A stretch of DNA of 64,000 nt from Gaeumannomyces sp. JS-464 (taxonomy: Eukaryota; Ascomycota; Sordariomycetes; Magnaporthales; Magnaporthaceae): contig NGZR01000003.1 of NCBI GenBank assembly GCA_002197995.1, positions 4,898,001 to 4,962,000 on the forward strand. Reading direction: 5' to 3'. The translations under genes were made by a program, and so were the position numbers. This document shows positions 1 to 13,625 of the stretch, one piece after another; position 1 is the stretch's first letter; the number at the start of each line of letters is the position of its first letter. The notes under the pieces are model-generated. The model saw only the letters and a program-made list of their open reading frames with translations. It was not told the origin of the DNA and searched no databases.

Positions 1-2111
1 TCCCCTGGCTCGAATATTGCGTAGGTGTCGGTGGGGATAGCGTCGGCAAGTCCAGCGCGGTTGGCGTTGCTGAAAACCCGAACCATGAATTTGTTCTTGC
101 TGTTGAAGGCCAGGTCGAAGCGCGTGTGCCAGAAACGCCTCGACTCAGCCACGGATCCGAGGCTCTCGGCGAAGCGCAGGATAGCCTGATCAGTGGCGTC
201 GCCCCGAACCCGGCGTTCCTTGAGCTCCAAGTGCTGCGTGGCCGCATCGAACTCGCCTGCGTTGCAGAGCCCTGCCACCGTCCGGAGTGCTCCAGAGCAT
301 TCCCCGCCAGCCCTGAGGCGTCGCGATTTGCGAGAAGCATGTCGTGCGCCTCCTCTGCCGTCATAATCTGGCCCGCAACAGCCGCCTCCGTGACACCATT
401 TTATTCTACATTATTAGCAACACAAGTCGAATCTCGGGGGTGCCGTCTTGCAGAACGCTTACCTGCGTCAAAGTTCCTGTCTTGTCCGAGCAAATCACAG
501 AGACGGCGCCCAATGTCTCAACCGTCCGCAATGATTTACACAGGACCTTGTTCTTGCGCAACATATTAGCGCCTATGGTCAAGCTAGCAGTCAAAGCGAT
601 GGGCAGACCCTCGGGGATGAAAGCCACGGCGACGGACACGCAGCTGACGATGAGGTTGGGCACGTTAATCCAGTCAGGATGTTCTTTCCGCAGCCAACCA
701 GCCCAGAGCGCAACGACGAGCAAAATCATGCAGATCATGATAGAACAGATGATCCAGACGAAGTTAGCAACCTCCCTCTCCAGAGTGGTCATGCCCTTCT
801 TCGGCTCGCTGGTCAACTGGGCGATTCGGCCGAAAACTGTCCTATCTCCCGTGGCCACCACGACTCCGAGGCAAGTCCCCGACACGCAGTGCGTGCCTTG
901 GAGGCCGATGCATCGTGTTTCCAGGTAGTTGGCGTCGGTGGACTCAACCGAGGCTGAAATCGGAATAGATTCGCCTGTGAAGAGAGAAATGGTTGGTTTT
1001 AGTTCCACAAAACAGTCGCGACAGCGAAATGGACCAATGTGGTAGAGTGTCAACCGCACCGGTCAAAACGGAGCGATCAAACTTGGCATCAGACGAAACC
1101 TCGCAGAAACGGACGTCGGCGGGGAGCTTGTTCCCTGCCTTGATGACGACCACATCGCCAGGCACGACGTCCTGCGCCAGCAGGTCCCGCTGGACGCCGT
1201 CGCGGATCGCGAGGCACTCGTCCGGGAGCATGGTCTTGATGGAGGCCATGACGCGGGAGCTGGACCAGTCCTGCCACATGTTGAAGCCGGCCTGGATGAA
1301 GAAGACGGCGAGCAAGACGATGGCCAGCGCCAGGTTGGCCGTCTGGGGCGGGCTGCCCAGGGGCTTCCAGGCGATGAAGAGGATCCAGCAGGCGAGGAGG
1401 ATGGGAAGCCCTTGAAGAAGTAGCCTAGCGTCTGCTGCACGCGCCGCGACTTCGGCGGCGTGGGCGCGTTCTTGCCGTACTGCTTGATCCGCCGCTGCAC
1501 CTGCTCGTCCGAGAGGCCGTCCTTGAGGGAGCTGGAGAGTCGTCGCACGAGCTCTTCCACCGTGATTGTGTGCCATTCGAGATCCGCAAGGTCTAAAGTG
1601 TGACGAGGAGGGGAAGAAAGGCATCAGAGAAAACATGTTCAAAATACTCGTTCAGGGGCTGATGAATGGCGTCTCAAATACGAGATGCCACTCTGAAGGG
1701 GACATTCTTACCTGTCGCCACCGCATCCTTCTTTTTTGCTTGCGCGGCGTTGGCCTGATAGTCCTCGACGTCGATGGATCTGAGCAGCCGCCGCCAGCAT
1801 GGTCAGAGCAGGTCTACCACATAGACACAGGCAGCACAGAGGCTTCCCTGTATAGCCGCGGTCTCGGTGTCACCCGGACAAGCTTGAACTCACAGGGTGC
1901 GGTATTGGATCGGGATGGCCGCAGATGGGTCGATGGGGGCAGATCTTGAATGGACGCTATGGATCGACACCGAACCGCGAGAGTGCGCTCTTCGCAGCTG
2001 CGGGCGCTCTCTCTGGCCCTGCCCGGCCTCCTCGTCTGCGGACTGCCATTTGATCCCCTGGCGGACAGGCGAGGCCGGCGTGTCAGGCTGAGCAGGCTCT
2101 ATGCGATCCAT
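1..2111 (-). CDS. P-type IIC cation-transporting ATPase (Na+/K+-ATPase alpha-like), N-terminal part
   Basis: Plasma-membrane type ATP-driven cation pump; the 3' half lies beyond position 1. Exons read 2111-1894, 1779-1712, 1592-1060, 974-463 and 405-1, all with GT-AG introns. Seen in order: an acidic/basic N-tail ending IPIQYRTL, a cation-ATPase N-domain (LADLEWHTITVEELVRRLS), the first membrane pair (WILFIAWKPLG), the actuator motif LTGES, the M4 motif PEGLPIALT, the phosphorylation site CSDKTGTLTQ, then the nucleotide-domain start (GDATDQAILRFAESLG). PEGLPIAL and the N-domain match class IIC rather than the fungal ENA or PMR pumps; ion specificity is inferred. The start is the first in-frame ATG (2111); an upstream TTG at 2135 is rejected. 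The frame breaks near 1410, 396 and 303, each repaired by one G on the coding strand, two of them in G runs, so I read it as an intact gene with sequence errors. Confidence 0.87.
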
Positions 2112-4337
2112 TGGGGGAGACGGGGTGGGTGGCAAGCCTTTCGCTCAGGACGAAGCAGCCAAGAAGAATCCAGGGGCCGGAGGGAGAAGAAAAAGAAAAA
2201 AAAGACACGGAGACGGGATGAGATAGGATAGGAACAAGGTTAAGAGCAGACAGGCTCCAAGAGTCAGGCCGTCGAGGGGCAGGCGTCTCAGCACCCTTTA
2301 TACTCGAGGGAGTGCCGCCGCCGAACAAACACTGTTCGCTCTAACATCCCATCACGGGGGTAGGTGGGCGAAGCTTCCAGCACGGGAATTCGCGCGGAGC
2401 CGTCTTGCTCCGACACGCCAGCGATTCCAGTGCGCCTGGGAAGTCCCCACACCGCAGGTACGTGATGATATTAGAAGGGTGAACGCAAAAATCGTGTCTC
2501 CTCCGTCTGCGAAGGGCTTAGCGGGTCCGTTGCGACGCCAGCGGCCGATCACTGCCCACGCACGCGAGACCAGCTCTGATCAGGCTCAAGGGCGCGGAGC
2601 ATGTAACAGTAGCAGCTCAGGGGGGCAGCCGTCCAACGGCCAGGTTCCCGATTCCTGTCGCAGGTGCAGCAGGAGGCCTCGTCCCTGTCACAGTCCATCC
2701 CGATTCTACTACGTAGCCAAATCACATGCATGCAACCCAACACCGGCGACACGAGGCGAGAGATTGGGGAGGGACCTAGGCGGAGAGCTTGCAGAGGCGA
2801 GCGACGGGGAGCCACGGGCAGAGGAGAGCGGCAGAGAAAGGCGAGGTCTGGTGGCTGGGCGACAGGGTCGGTGAGCCCGTAGTAGGCGGCCAGCCAGGAA
2901 GCCATGACTCCAGCGGACGCGCGAGTCGGCGGCGGGAGGAGAAAGGCACATTGCGTCCGCGGAATGCCGCTGCTGTTTTGGTCCAAATGCCTCGAGGATG
3001 GGCGTGGTGGGCGGATGACGCAGCAGGGCGAGACAGGAAGGGCGTGTGAAATTAGCGGGCGGCGCAGAGGCGTAACAGCGTGCTTGTATATCGCTCATAG
3101 TCCCGAGACGGCCGGTGGACAGGCGCAGTGATATATTGGGGCTCTGGTCGGGGCTCATCCTGCGAGCCAGGTTAGTCCGGCATCAGCATGTTTGCCTCTT
3201 TTTGCTTCGGTGGAGCTTTCTTTAGTCTGGCACTACCTCGCGAAAGCTTGTTCTTCTGGGTCGTCCCCCACGCAAACGTCTGCTCCTTCCCCCCACAATT
3301 TCAGCTCCGAGCCAATGCACTGCCGGCGCGACGACGACGCCCTCAGCCCCCCTGCCAAGAAACCGAGACCGCTGGCGTTGGTCTGAAAATGACGGGCATA
3401 TGGGTGTGTGCAGGAGGAGGCGTGAATACGTAGCTACACCCAGTTGCTCGAGGGATTCCCAAATCGGCAACCCGGGCACGCTCGTGAGTTAGCACTCTCA
3501 TCTCAAGGCCACTTTACCATCTTCCTGGCCGGCCCACTCCGTCTCGGCCTCGTTTTCCCTCTTTGCGTGATCGAACTTCTATGCTGGCACGGTCGCGTCT
3601 TCGCAAGGCATACGTCAGCCGGCAGGCGATGGGCACCCTGCTAAAAAAAAAGATATTTTTGACATTGAACTTGATGCAGTGATGCTCTCTCGCTGCCTCC
3701 TAACCCACGCCGAGACTCTCTTTGATCAATGTGCACACACGCATGACCACCCTACCGTCTGTCCACTTGACTGGCCCTTTGCGCCAGGGGCGACTCCCTT
3801 CGGTATACACCATGCCCAAACACGAGGCTGACTTCTATACCGTCAGGAAATATAGCACGATACCAACAGGACAACAACCGTCAAACATTCGCCTCAGGGG
3901 GTAAAAGTCAGACTCTCTGCGCAAGCCTCGCAGCCGTATGTATATGCCATCGACAGGACAATAACAGAAAGAAAAAGGGCAAAACAAGAAATCAATACGA
4001 CCCAGCCCGCATGGCGTATACAGACATCTATCCTGCCTTCTTCGGATGCTGCATCTGCTGATGCCCGCCTCCGCCAATCGAGCCGCCGTCCCGCTCCGGG
4101 ATCGCCCAAACCAACAGACGCAGGGGAGAAAGTCAGATGTAAGGAATATGCAAGATGTTAACAAAAAGCAAAAACAAAAGAGGTTAAAAATAAGTGTGGT
4201 AAGAGAGCTCCAGCCTCACAAGGATGACAATGCTTAACAAGTACGGTTTTATGGTGCGTCTTTCCATGCGCCCCAGGAAATCTGTGCTGGTAACGAATCC
4301 GATGGAAGCTCGTGTGGTCTGACGTGAGTGACCCTTC

Positions 4338-4377
<40 letters not shown>

Positions 4378-4434
4378 CATCGATAAATGACGACGGCCCT
4401 GTCGCACAAAAACATCTCTCAGGTGCACAGAGTA
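2112..4434. other. Intergenic: ATPase promoter side and Grr1 3' side
   Basis: No gene recognised in about 2.3 kb. Short open frames on both strands show no family motif and overlap each other. The stretch holds an A33 run at 4339-4371, just past the Grr1 stop codon, and a small purine-rich tract (GAAGAAAAAG-like) near 2190. Confidence 0.6.
4339..4371. repeat. A33 homopolymer
   Basis: An uninterrupted run of 33 A on the + strand, which is T on the sense strand of the neighbouring minus-strand Grr1 gene, about 64 bases after its stop. The length may be unreliable, given the indels seen elsewhere in the window. Confidence 0.9.
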
Positions 4435-7230
4435 TCAATGGCCTTCTGAGAACGGTGAAAGAGCGGAGCAGTGGGGAATGACTGGCTCAGGCGTGCGCGA
4501 GGGTATTACCGCTCGAGCTGGCAGGGCTTCCCTCTGCATCCGGGAGCTCGCTCGGCGTGTGTCTTCGCGGATGCTGGCAAGGCCAGCAATGCTCTGTAAG
4601 GGTGCCGTGCTTGGCCCTGCACTAGAGCCGATAGGGCCGGCCCCCGAGGCGGATTGGCGAGCGACCGGCGCCATGGACGACGTCGAGATTCCAAGGTTGC
4701 CGTGTGTATGCGCCTGGCTGGTGTGTGCGGCGTTCGCGCCAGAGCCGGAAGTACCCGCAGAAGGCCCCGCCAATCCAGCCTCTAGAGTGGCTCCGTGAGA
4801 GTAAGGAGGTGTGGGCGCGTTCGAGTCCGTGGAGACCACAAATGGGTGATGATGATGATACCCTGGCCCACCGAAGCCAACGCCGGGGAAGACACCACCC
4901 GGTGCGAACTGCTGTCCGGGAGCTCCCGGAGCCGGGGGCGGTGGAGGCGGCTGAGGGGAGCCTGTTGCGCCTGCAATCGCGTAGTGCGTAAAGGCCGGAA
5001 TGCCGGGGTTCAGGGGCATGTTGTTGTTGATGAATGGCTGTGGGTCAACGACCATGCCGTCCCCGTCTTCCATGCCATCGTCATCGTCAATTGCATCCGG
5101 CTCCTGTTCCTCGGCATCAAACGACGCGTCCAAGGCGGCCTGAAGATGATTCGTCCCCGGGACAAGGGGCCCACCGCCAGGCAGAGAATGTCTCCTGCTC
5201 TGGAAAGCGGGACCCCTGTTCTCGTGCAAGTCCGCGAAGGCGGGTGAGTTGAGGTACCGTCGGAGGTTCTTGACGCCATCGCCCGAGAACACCAAGAATA
5301 CCTGGCGCTGATGCTCCGTGAATTCTGTACCGGGGAGCCAATTGCCGCCGTTAGCTTTCTTTGTGGGCGAATGGGCTGGATCTGCTCAGAACCTAACAAA
5401 ATTTGCTCATACCTGGTGGTGCATCCCGGCAGAACGCACTCAGATCCTCCCGCAGGAAAGCCTGCACACCAGTTAAGCTGAGGTGGGTCAGGCGCGGGCA
5501 CGAGTTCAGAAGTCTTATAATACCCTATTTGGCATGCGGAATGTTAGCGTACTGTGGCGACCTTGGAAGACAGATAGCGACTGTATGTGGCGGTGGTGGA
5601 GGAGGGCTTGCCTTCAGAGTTAAGTTTGTGCAGTAACTCAGGTGGACACGCTCGAGGCTGCTCTGGCTGTAGTACGAGTTCTGGATTGGGTTTCCCTGCG
5701 CATCTCGGCGCTGACGGTGGCGTTGATTTGCTTTGGCCAAGGCGAAAATGCTCTCGTCTGTGATGCCAGAGCACTTGACAAGGCCAATCCTTTTCAGTTT
5801 TTGGCAGCGTTGCCAGCTGGGTCACCGAGTCGTCGGTCAGATGGTGCAGCAGCCGAGGCAATGTACCGGATCCTGTTGCACTTGGCGACCAGTTTCTTGA
5901 CAGCCTCGTCCGTGATGTTGTGGCAGTGGCCTAGATGCACATAGTGCAGATTCTTTCCAAGTTCGGCAATGGCATACACGGCGGCGTCCGTGATGTTCCT
6001 GCACTTGGATAGAACAAGGTTGCGCACACGCGGGGCGACATTGATGATCTTCTCTACGGCGCGGTCGGTCAACTGCGGGCACGACGTTAGATCGAGGATG
6101 CGCAGGTGCTCAAATCGAATATTCGGTAGTGACAAGAATGCGCCGTCATCGATCAGCTCGCAGAAGACGAGGCGGAGCTCGCGGAGTGACAGGGCCTTTG
6201 ACAGGACGCTGGTGATTGAAGCATTGCCAACCAGGCGGCACTGCATCAGGTCAATCTCGAGGAGATTGGGACAGTGCTCTGCAAAGGCCTGGATCGCCAC
6301 ATCGCCAAGCTGCCTGCAGTCGTTAAGTTTGAGCTGTTCCGAGCGCCACTTGTTAGCAAAAAGAAACACTGCGTTGTGTTGGCTGTGAAGGTAACTGCAA
6401 AGAATACACACCCGCTTGATGTAATGGCAGCTCTGAGCAAGGACCGCCATGCTCTCATTGGAGATGCGCGTGCAGCCCGAGACGTTGAGGCCTTGGAGCC
6501 TCTTGCAGTGCTCAGCGATGGCGAGAATGGAGGCATCGGTGATCTGGTCGACGCACGACATGTCAAGCGCCAGCAGGTGGCTGTTGTCCCGGACCAGAGC
6601 AATCAGGCCCGAGTCGGTGAGGCCCTTGCAGCTTGTCAGGGTGAGGCGCTCGACGCGGTTGCAAACAGACAGGGGCATGACACTGCCATCGTTGACCTTA
6701 TCGGCGAGGGCGGCGAGGTTGAGGCGCTTGATGAAGTGAGGGTACGCAAAGTACGGGGCCTCTTGGCCGAGTGTCTGGCAGATCATCGAATGCTTCTCCC
6801 AGCTGGTGCACGAGGGGCGATGCCACAACAGATCGACCGTGTTCTTAGCCCAGCGCTTGCAGGTAAGCATGCAGCGGAGCTGGTCGGCCGGGGATGACAG
6901 GCGCGAGAATATGCTGATGAGAATCTCGTTGGGTAGACGGTTGATGGGCGGCAGGCAATTGACATCGTCGGTGACCTGCATGTCCTGGAGATTAGGGACG
7001 CCAAGCGACGATTGCGAGTCGTTGGATCCGAGGTAGAAGTCAGACTCCTCGATTTCGTTCGGCACCGGCGAGTTGGTCGACGAGGAAGACCGCGAGTCTT
7101 GGGCTTCCGTCTGCGTCGCGATAGCGTCGAGCGACGGCGCTTGCGGCTGGAGCTGTCTCCTCTCGGGTCGCGTCGCGAGGCCGGCCTGGGAGGCGTCGGG
7201 CCCAGGCCCGGGTCCGGTGATGGATGACAT
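4435..7230 (-). CDS. grr1: F-box/leucine-rich-repeat protein, Grr1-like substrate receptor of SCF ubiquitin ligase
   Basis: Substrate-recognition subunit of an SCF E3 ligase; in yeast Grr1 targets G1 cyclins and nutrient-signalling factors. Exons read 7230-6412, 6333-5612, 5524-5413 and 5324-4435. Seen: an F-box near residue 90-140 (INRLPNEILISIFSRL and KRWAKN), then about a dozen cysteine-containing LRRs (for example LTSCKGLTDSGLIAL and LSKCRNITDAAVYAI). A conserved module after the LRRs (GDGVKNLRRYLNS) precedes a low-complexity Pro/Gly/His C-tail. The second intron (5525-5611) starts with GC instead of GT. Frame breaks at about 5859 and 5841 (one base missing each) and 5800 (an extra A on the coding strand) sit inside one LRR. 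After correction the product is exactly 847 residues. Start ATG at 7230. Confidence 0.9.
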
Positions 7231-9653
7231 GGCTCGCGTCGATGGCCGGATGCGGAGCGGGCGTCAATAGCCAGGGCCAGATAGCTAGGTAGGCTGGGGG
7301 ATACGGGGCGGATGGGCGATGGACGGGATGCCGGGTGGTGGTTCTTGGTGCTTGATTCTATCGCCGGCTTGCGCGCGTTGGGGGGAGCCCGACCGAGGCA
7401 GTCGAATCACAGCCAGCAGCCGACCGGCACCCGCGCGGAGGTCGCAAGGACGAAACGGCGGGCAATGGACAAGAAAGAAGGTCGAAAGCGCGGCGGGAGC
7501 GCGTGTCAAAGCGAGATGTGGTTTTGGCGGTAGGTAAGGTTGGGCGGATAAAAACACGACGGAGGTTGGTGGGCGGTTACGAGCAGGTACATCAAGTTGA
7601 TTCAAATGGAGGACACAAGCGGGGTCCCGCTCGCCTGGTCGCAGGAGGGAACCTGACCTAGGGCAAGTACCAAAGCAAGGACAGCTCGAGGCCAAGGTTG
7701 TCGGCACGGACGCACGTCTTCGAGTCCGACCACGCAGTTCACAACCAGCCCAAACTGGTTTGGGCTGCGCTGATGGAAGCGGCTGGGCTCTTTGGCCGGG
7801 GGTTTCGAGGTCCTGGATGATTGCTGCCCGGCAGGTGTCGAATCCAGCGTTGGGTTCCTGTCGCTGGGTTGAGTTGTGTGATGGGCAGGGCCTGCTGAGA
7901 TTTCCCAAGACGCTTGACTGGGCCGCAAGCTGTATGGGCGGGCAGCAGCAGCCGGTGGGCTCTTGGTGCTGGGGCGCTGGGAAGCGTTCAGTGTGGGAGG
8001 CGAGACGGGACCGCCGGCGAGGTGGGGCTCTTTTGCCGCTTTCAGCCTCGTTTGGCGCAACGCAACACTCCACTCGGCGGGTAGGAGCCCAAAATTGGTT
8101 GGAGGGTCTGGTGAATGAAACAAATGCTGAGCGCACGCCGCGTCTGCTCGCAGACAGCGAATGTGAAGCATTTAATACAGCACACAGCACCCAGCACGCA
8201 GACACGCATCACACAGCACAGTTGAGGTCTCCCGACCCCCAACGAGTGAAAACAGTCTTCCAATGACATCCCGCGTGCACCGAGGGAGCCCCTGATTCCA
8301 ACCCATGAATCAAAGACAACGGGATGGCAAAGCTCGGTGATGCACGCCACGTGCGCCCAGCTGGGGGTGCATTCCGAGACCCTGACGGGGATGTCATGCC
8401 AAACCACAAACACTGCCGGCGAATGCATGACCGCCGACTCGCAGGCGGCGACGGATACTCAAATGCGGCCACGGCGACCCCGCCTGGCCACTTGGGACGT
8501 CCCGACGAAAAGTTGGGTCGAGCGGCGTCTGGAGAGGCCTTGTCGCGTGCAGACTTCACAGTTCAGATGGGACGGGGGGCCACCTACCGGATCAGACGCC
8601 AACAACCCCCAGCGCCGAACCCCTCACACAGCATGGCTGTAGCCGGCCTGTCGCCAGCCCCGAGCTGCCGACCTCACCGCCAGCAGCACCGACTACCGCT
8701 GCTGAGGTCGTCCGAGATCGCTCGTTGGCCATCATGGTGGACCGGCGCTTGGCTGCATCACCTTGGCTTAGTTGGTCACATCACATTGTGAGTCAAGGCA
8801 CAACATCTTCCACGGAAATCAACGCCGCGGCCGGGATGACCGCTCCCCGTCGTGCGGTAGCCCATCTTCCATTCTGCGCTGGGTTGCGGGAATGACGGGC
8901 GGGGCCAAGGGTTTACGTAGTACCTGCAAGCCTTGCACACCAGCACATTCCTGGTATTTATAACTCTCTCTCGTTCTTACTGGTCTTCGTAGCGCCCTCA
9001 TATTTCCAACGGCCCCCATCGACGCCCGAACCCTTTTTTATTTTTTTTTTATGTTTTTAATTTTTTTCTCTCTCGTTCTGTGGCTGTCTACTCGGAAAGC
9101 AAGCGTAGTGGAAAAGTTGGTGTTCAGCTGCTGTCACGCGATGTCACTCATCTGCTGCCAGGGTGTACTCAGGCAGAACCCACGAGACCTGCGTTCTCCG
9201 TACTGTTGGGGCTCTGACCAGCATTTCATCCAACCCTGTGTGCTCACCTTATTGCTTATTGATCAGCTTGAATGTGATTTTCTCTCCGGCTGGGCAGTTC
9301 ACGACGTTAGCCTCCCTCCAGCGTCCATGAAAATGGCCTGAATGGACATGCATTGTTATCCCTCGGCCGAAACGCACTGACCACTTTGCTCGTGCTCCCC
9401 GCAGCAGCCCGCGCGACATGCAGTTGGAAGTTTCCAAATGAGGTTCCTTTGCATGCTTAGATCCATCGAATGACGTGTGTTTTCCCGAATGCAATGCGAA
9501 GCTCAGACCACAAAAAATCCCTACCCCGACCGACCCGGCAGCCTGGGCGGCACGATTCTTCCATGTATCCAAATAGCGGGTATCAATCTTTGGAGTTGCC
9601 CTACCCATGCCGTGATCCATTGACGTCGCGCTTTGCATCTCCACGACTTCAAA
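7231..9653. other. Intergenic between divergent Grr1 and Aim18
   Basis: About 2.4 kb with no recognised gene. A 306-codon minus-strand open frame (7285-8205) and several overlapping frames exist, but they are Arg/Pro/Ser-rich and show no motif, as expected by chance in GC-rich DNA. It probably holds the Grr1 promoter and long 5' leader. T-rich tracts lie at 9032-9072. Confidence 0.5.
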
Positions 9654-10822
9654 ATGCTTCGCCAACAAGCCCTGCGGCAGCTCCCGCGCCAGCCCCCCCT
9701 GCATCTAGGATGCGCCCCGAGGAGGACGTTCCTCAGCCGAGGCAAGGGCTCGTCGGGCAGGGCGGTTGAGCGGCTCAGCCACCGGCGCCTAGCACAGGAG
9801 CGGAGGACTACGAGCGCATGCGCCGCAATTTCCTGACCGCCGGCGCCATCGCGGGCGTCGTTTCCTTCATCTACACCTCCATCAAGCTCAAGCAGGCCCT
9901 CGACAAGCCCGCCAAGCTCGACTCGACCCTGCCGCCGAACGACCCCTCCTGACCGATGCTAGGCGCAAGGTGGTGGTCCGCGACGAGGAGGGCCGCGAGA
10001 TCGTCCCGACGGGGAACTCGACCGTCCCCACGTTCCCGAGGACGATAAGCCTGCGGCCAGTGTCGGACGCCCCCGCCCCGGCTTCCGCGACGGCCATCGT
10101 CAATCCGTTGGCCTCGGAGCAGACAACCGAGTACATGCTGGTCGGGCTCGGGACGCGCTCCGTCAGCTTTCTGTCCATCAACGTCTACGTAGTGGGCTTC
10201 TATGTGGCCACGGCCGACATCGCCGCGCTGCAGGCCCGGCTGGTGAAGAGGATCAACCCGATAGCCACGACCTTGATTTCCAACGAGAAAGACGACCTGC
10301 GCCAGGCGCTCCTCGATCCCGTCCAGAGCGAGGAGGTATGGAATGAGCTGCTCCGCGAGGGCATCCCCGCTCGCTCCGCCTTCCGGATCCTGCCCGTCAG
10401 GGATACGGACTTCCACCATCTCCGCGACGGCTTTGTGAGAGCCATCCAGGCACGCTCTGAGAAGATTCAGCCGAGGCCCAGGGAGGGGACGGCGCTGACA
10501 ACGCAGCTGTCAAGGACAGGTTCGGCGAGTCTGTCCGTCAGTTCCGCCACGCTTTCAACAGGGGCAAGGTGCCCAAGGCCAAGGAGCTCCTGCTGATCCG
10601 CGACGGCGGCGGCAAGCTCGGTATTGTCTACTCGGATGGCAGCCCTAAGCGGGAGAGGGAGCTGATTGGCACAGTGGACGACGAGAGAGTATCACGCGCC
10701 CTGTGGCTCAACTGGCTCGGGGCAAGAAGGTGGCCAGCGAGCCCGCCCGCGCAAGCATTGTTGACGGCGTCATGGAGTTTGTCGAGCGCCCGGTTGGAAC
10801 CGTTGCCGCCCAAGTTGTATAA
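9654..10822 (+). CDS. aim18: Mitochondrial chalcone-isomerase-fold protein (altered inheritance of mitochondria 18)
   Basis: Aim18 has a chalcone-isomerase fold and in yeast localises to mitochondria; no enzymatic reaction is established. The start at 9654 gives an Arg/Gln-rich, acid-poor mitochondrial-type presequence (MLRQQALRQLPRQ). Then come a membrane segment (LTAGAIAGVVSFIYTSI), the signature VPTGNSTVPTFPRTISL, the core GTRSVSFLSINVYVVGFYV, and the conserved tail FNRGKVPKAKELLL through ERPVGTVAAQVV to the stop at 10820-10822. No introns are seen. The frame breaks at about 9775, 9951, 10486 and 10720; the last two are each fixed by one G in a GGGG run. The family match holds across all pieces, so a single gene is much likelier than several small ones. 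It is divergent from Grr1. Confidence 0.8.
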
Positions 10823-11194
10823 TTCCGCCAAGAAAAGGAAAAAAAAAAAAAAAAAAAAGGCCCGGCAAATTGTATATTAAACACCAGTTATGGGACCGTT
10901 TTGAGCCTTTCCCGCCTCTTGCGGGTATCGGGTATCTTTTGGGGTCACCATGCGTATAAAAAATTCATACTCTTCCCATTGTGGGCATTTCGCGCAAAGA
11001 GTGGCCCCGGTCTAGAATCAAACGTAGCTATCTCGCGTTTTCCGCCTAGGCAAAAACTCTGTAGAGGCTGGTCTTCCGCTCAAAGGGACGGCCCTCCCCG
11101 CGGCCATGCCTGCCATGGGTGGTGCTTGTAAGTCTATGTGGTTCTGGAACGCTCTAGCGTCCATCCGAACGCGGTTTTAGCACATAAAGCTCCC
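10823..11194. other. Intergenic between convergent Aim18 and glutaredoxin
   Basis: Holds an A20 run at 10839-10858, 17 bases after the Aim18 stop, where a 3' UTR is expected. Nothing else is recognised. Confidence 0.6.
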
Positions 11195-11650
<456 letters not shown>

Positions 11651-13625
11651 GGGATGTTTGGGGTTGGCTCGGGTGGAGAGCCAGAACGCGGGGAGGCGCG
11701 AGAGGGGTGAAAGCTCTGTCGGGGTTATGTATGGTGGAGCTCTGACGTCGGCAATGCGCTTGTTTGCGTGCTCAGCGCATGTGGAATACGCTGACTGAGC
11801 TGCGGTACGGGCAGACGATAGACAACGATGGATGGCACTGCACGAACCGCGTGGCCAAATTTGGGCGTCTCCAGCTGTCTGCCCGTGTCGGAGATGCGTA
11901 GCACGCCCCTCCTATGCGCAGGGCTTTTGATTGGGTATTGGATCCATGTGGATTTGTCAACTTCGTCATCCGTCGACCTGCCCGGAGGCCCCTTTCCCTG
12001 GGGCAACTGAAGGGCCTGGCTACCTGGTGGTCAATAATATCGGGGATTGGTGATCACTGGACCCTTCTGAAACCGTTCCTTCGCATTCCATGCTATCGAC
12101 GGTGGCGCTCCGATTCTATTCTAAACGGCACCAGGGCTGACTGCACGACATACCTCACACTACAGGAATGGAACCAGATACAACATACGTATGTAGTAGG
12201 GTGCCGAGACAAAATGCGGCTAGCAGGCCATCTCCTTGCCCGTTCGTCTGATACTGTATGTGTCGCTGGTCTTCTCATGAAGCTAGACTGGCAGCGATCA
12301 ACTCGGTATTATTCCGGCCGGAGGCGGCGGTGCTTCTGCCCCGTGCTGGCATCTCAGCACAGCACGAACGCCGTCATCATTAGGAGGCGCAGGCAAGGAA
12401 AACCCGGGCTCGGAGGCTCCTGGTACACAGCATTCGCGCGCGCCGGCATTCATATATGCACGCCGATATTGGGTAATAGGATCACGCCGCCCATACTTGA
12501 CCCGCCTGTGTGCACGGGCATCGGAATCTCAAACTGGCGATCGAAGTTGAATCAAGACTTTGCTTGTGGCACTGTTGCAGCCCAATCGCCACAGCTCGCC
12601 TCACACAGCCTGGCCGAGTCATGAATACCACTGCGCTAGCTGGCGTTCAGTAACCACACGTAATAGCAATGTGGCGGTTACCTAAGGGGCCTCCTGAAAG
12701 GAATGCCGAGATGAGCGAGGGCAGGTGCGTGACCAAATGGAATTGGAACCATGATACGATGTCATCCTTGGCTCAAAGTAACAGTAGTGCGCTGAGCTGG
12801 AAAATCAACTTGGTGGTAGTGAGTTTAAGCAGCGAAAGCCAAGCGATAAAGTGTGGTGTCGATGAGTTCAAGGCGGATGAAAACCAAGACAGGGAGGACC
12901 TCTCTAACCTCGAAGTGAAAGGGATGGGATCACGGGGCAACTTCACTGCGCTTGTCTGCCAAATGCAAAGGCATTTGGGCGTTTTCACGGCGGCGTGTCA
13001 TCATCCAGGAGCCTGGTTGAGGGCCTGGGCGGACTGGGTTTTCCCTGCATGTTCCAAGTTGCTGGAGCCTTTCCTCTGCTACATACTTGGCTCCACCCCG
13101 ACCACTGCCGCCAACAGAAGCGCGACAACACCCCCAAAGACCCAGTCAGAAAAAAAAACCACAATAACCCTGCTGGACCTGCCATCCGTCCAGCTCGAGT
13201 GGCTGATCATCTCTGCTCAAAAATCGTCATTCGAAAACTTTGGCCCGGGCCGCAGCGAAAAACAACATAACACCCCCGGCGCATTTTGGGGCTTGCAGTG
13301 TCCGCTTCCAAGGTCGAACCCCCGCCAATACTAGCCCGCTTCTCTCGCACCGCCTCGTGGCCTCTCCCCCACGCCGCCCTCACTTCTCCTGTCTGTTCGG
13401 CCTGCCCGACAGCAAAGCCCCCTTTGCAGCTTTTTTGCTCCTCGCCTCTCTGCTGTTTGCGGTACCAGGCGCTTTGTCGCTAGGTCGCCCAACAGCGCAA
13501 CCCCCACCTACGTGCAGGCCAGGACTCACCCATCTCCGCCCTATGGTCACTCCGCAACAGTCTTGCGAGTAATTGGTCAGGCTAGAGGACCCCCCGACTG
13601 AGGAGAGCCCTCGACATCCAGTCAT
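11651..13625. other. Intergenic between divergent glutaredoxin and BAG-domain gene
   Basis: About 2 kb. Two + strand open frames of 236 and 221 codons (11914-12624 and 12669-13334) have no recognisable motif, signal or repeat and I do not call them. The last 300 bases before 13626 are pyrimidine-rich and may be leader sequence or an upstream exon of the BAG gene. Confidence 0.45.

Noticed and set aside
2111..2135. Upstream TTG start for the ATPase
   Set aside because: Nuclear fungal genes start at ATG; the first in-frame ATG is at 2111.
7285..8205. 306-codon minus-strand open frame upstream of Grr1
   Set aside because: Arg/Ser/Pro-rich, no motif, overlapped by other long frames in GC-rich DNA; probably leader or chance.
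11914..13334. Two long + strand open frames between glutaredoxin and BAG genes
   Set aside because: No recognisable domain, signal peptide or codon-pattern support; different frames overlap.
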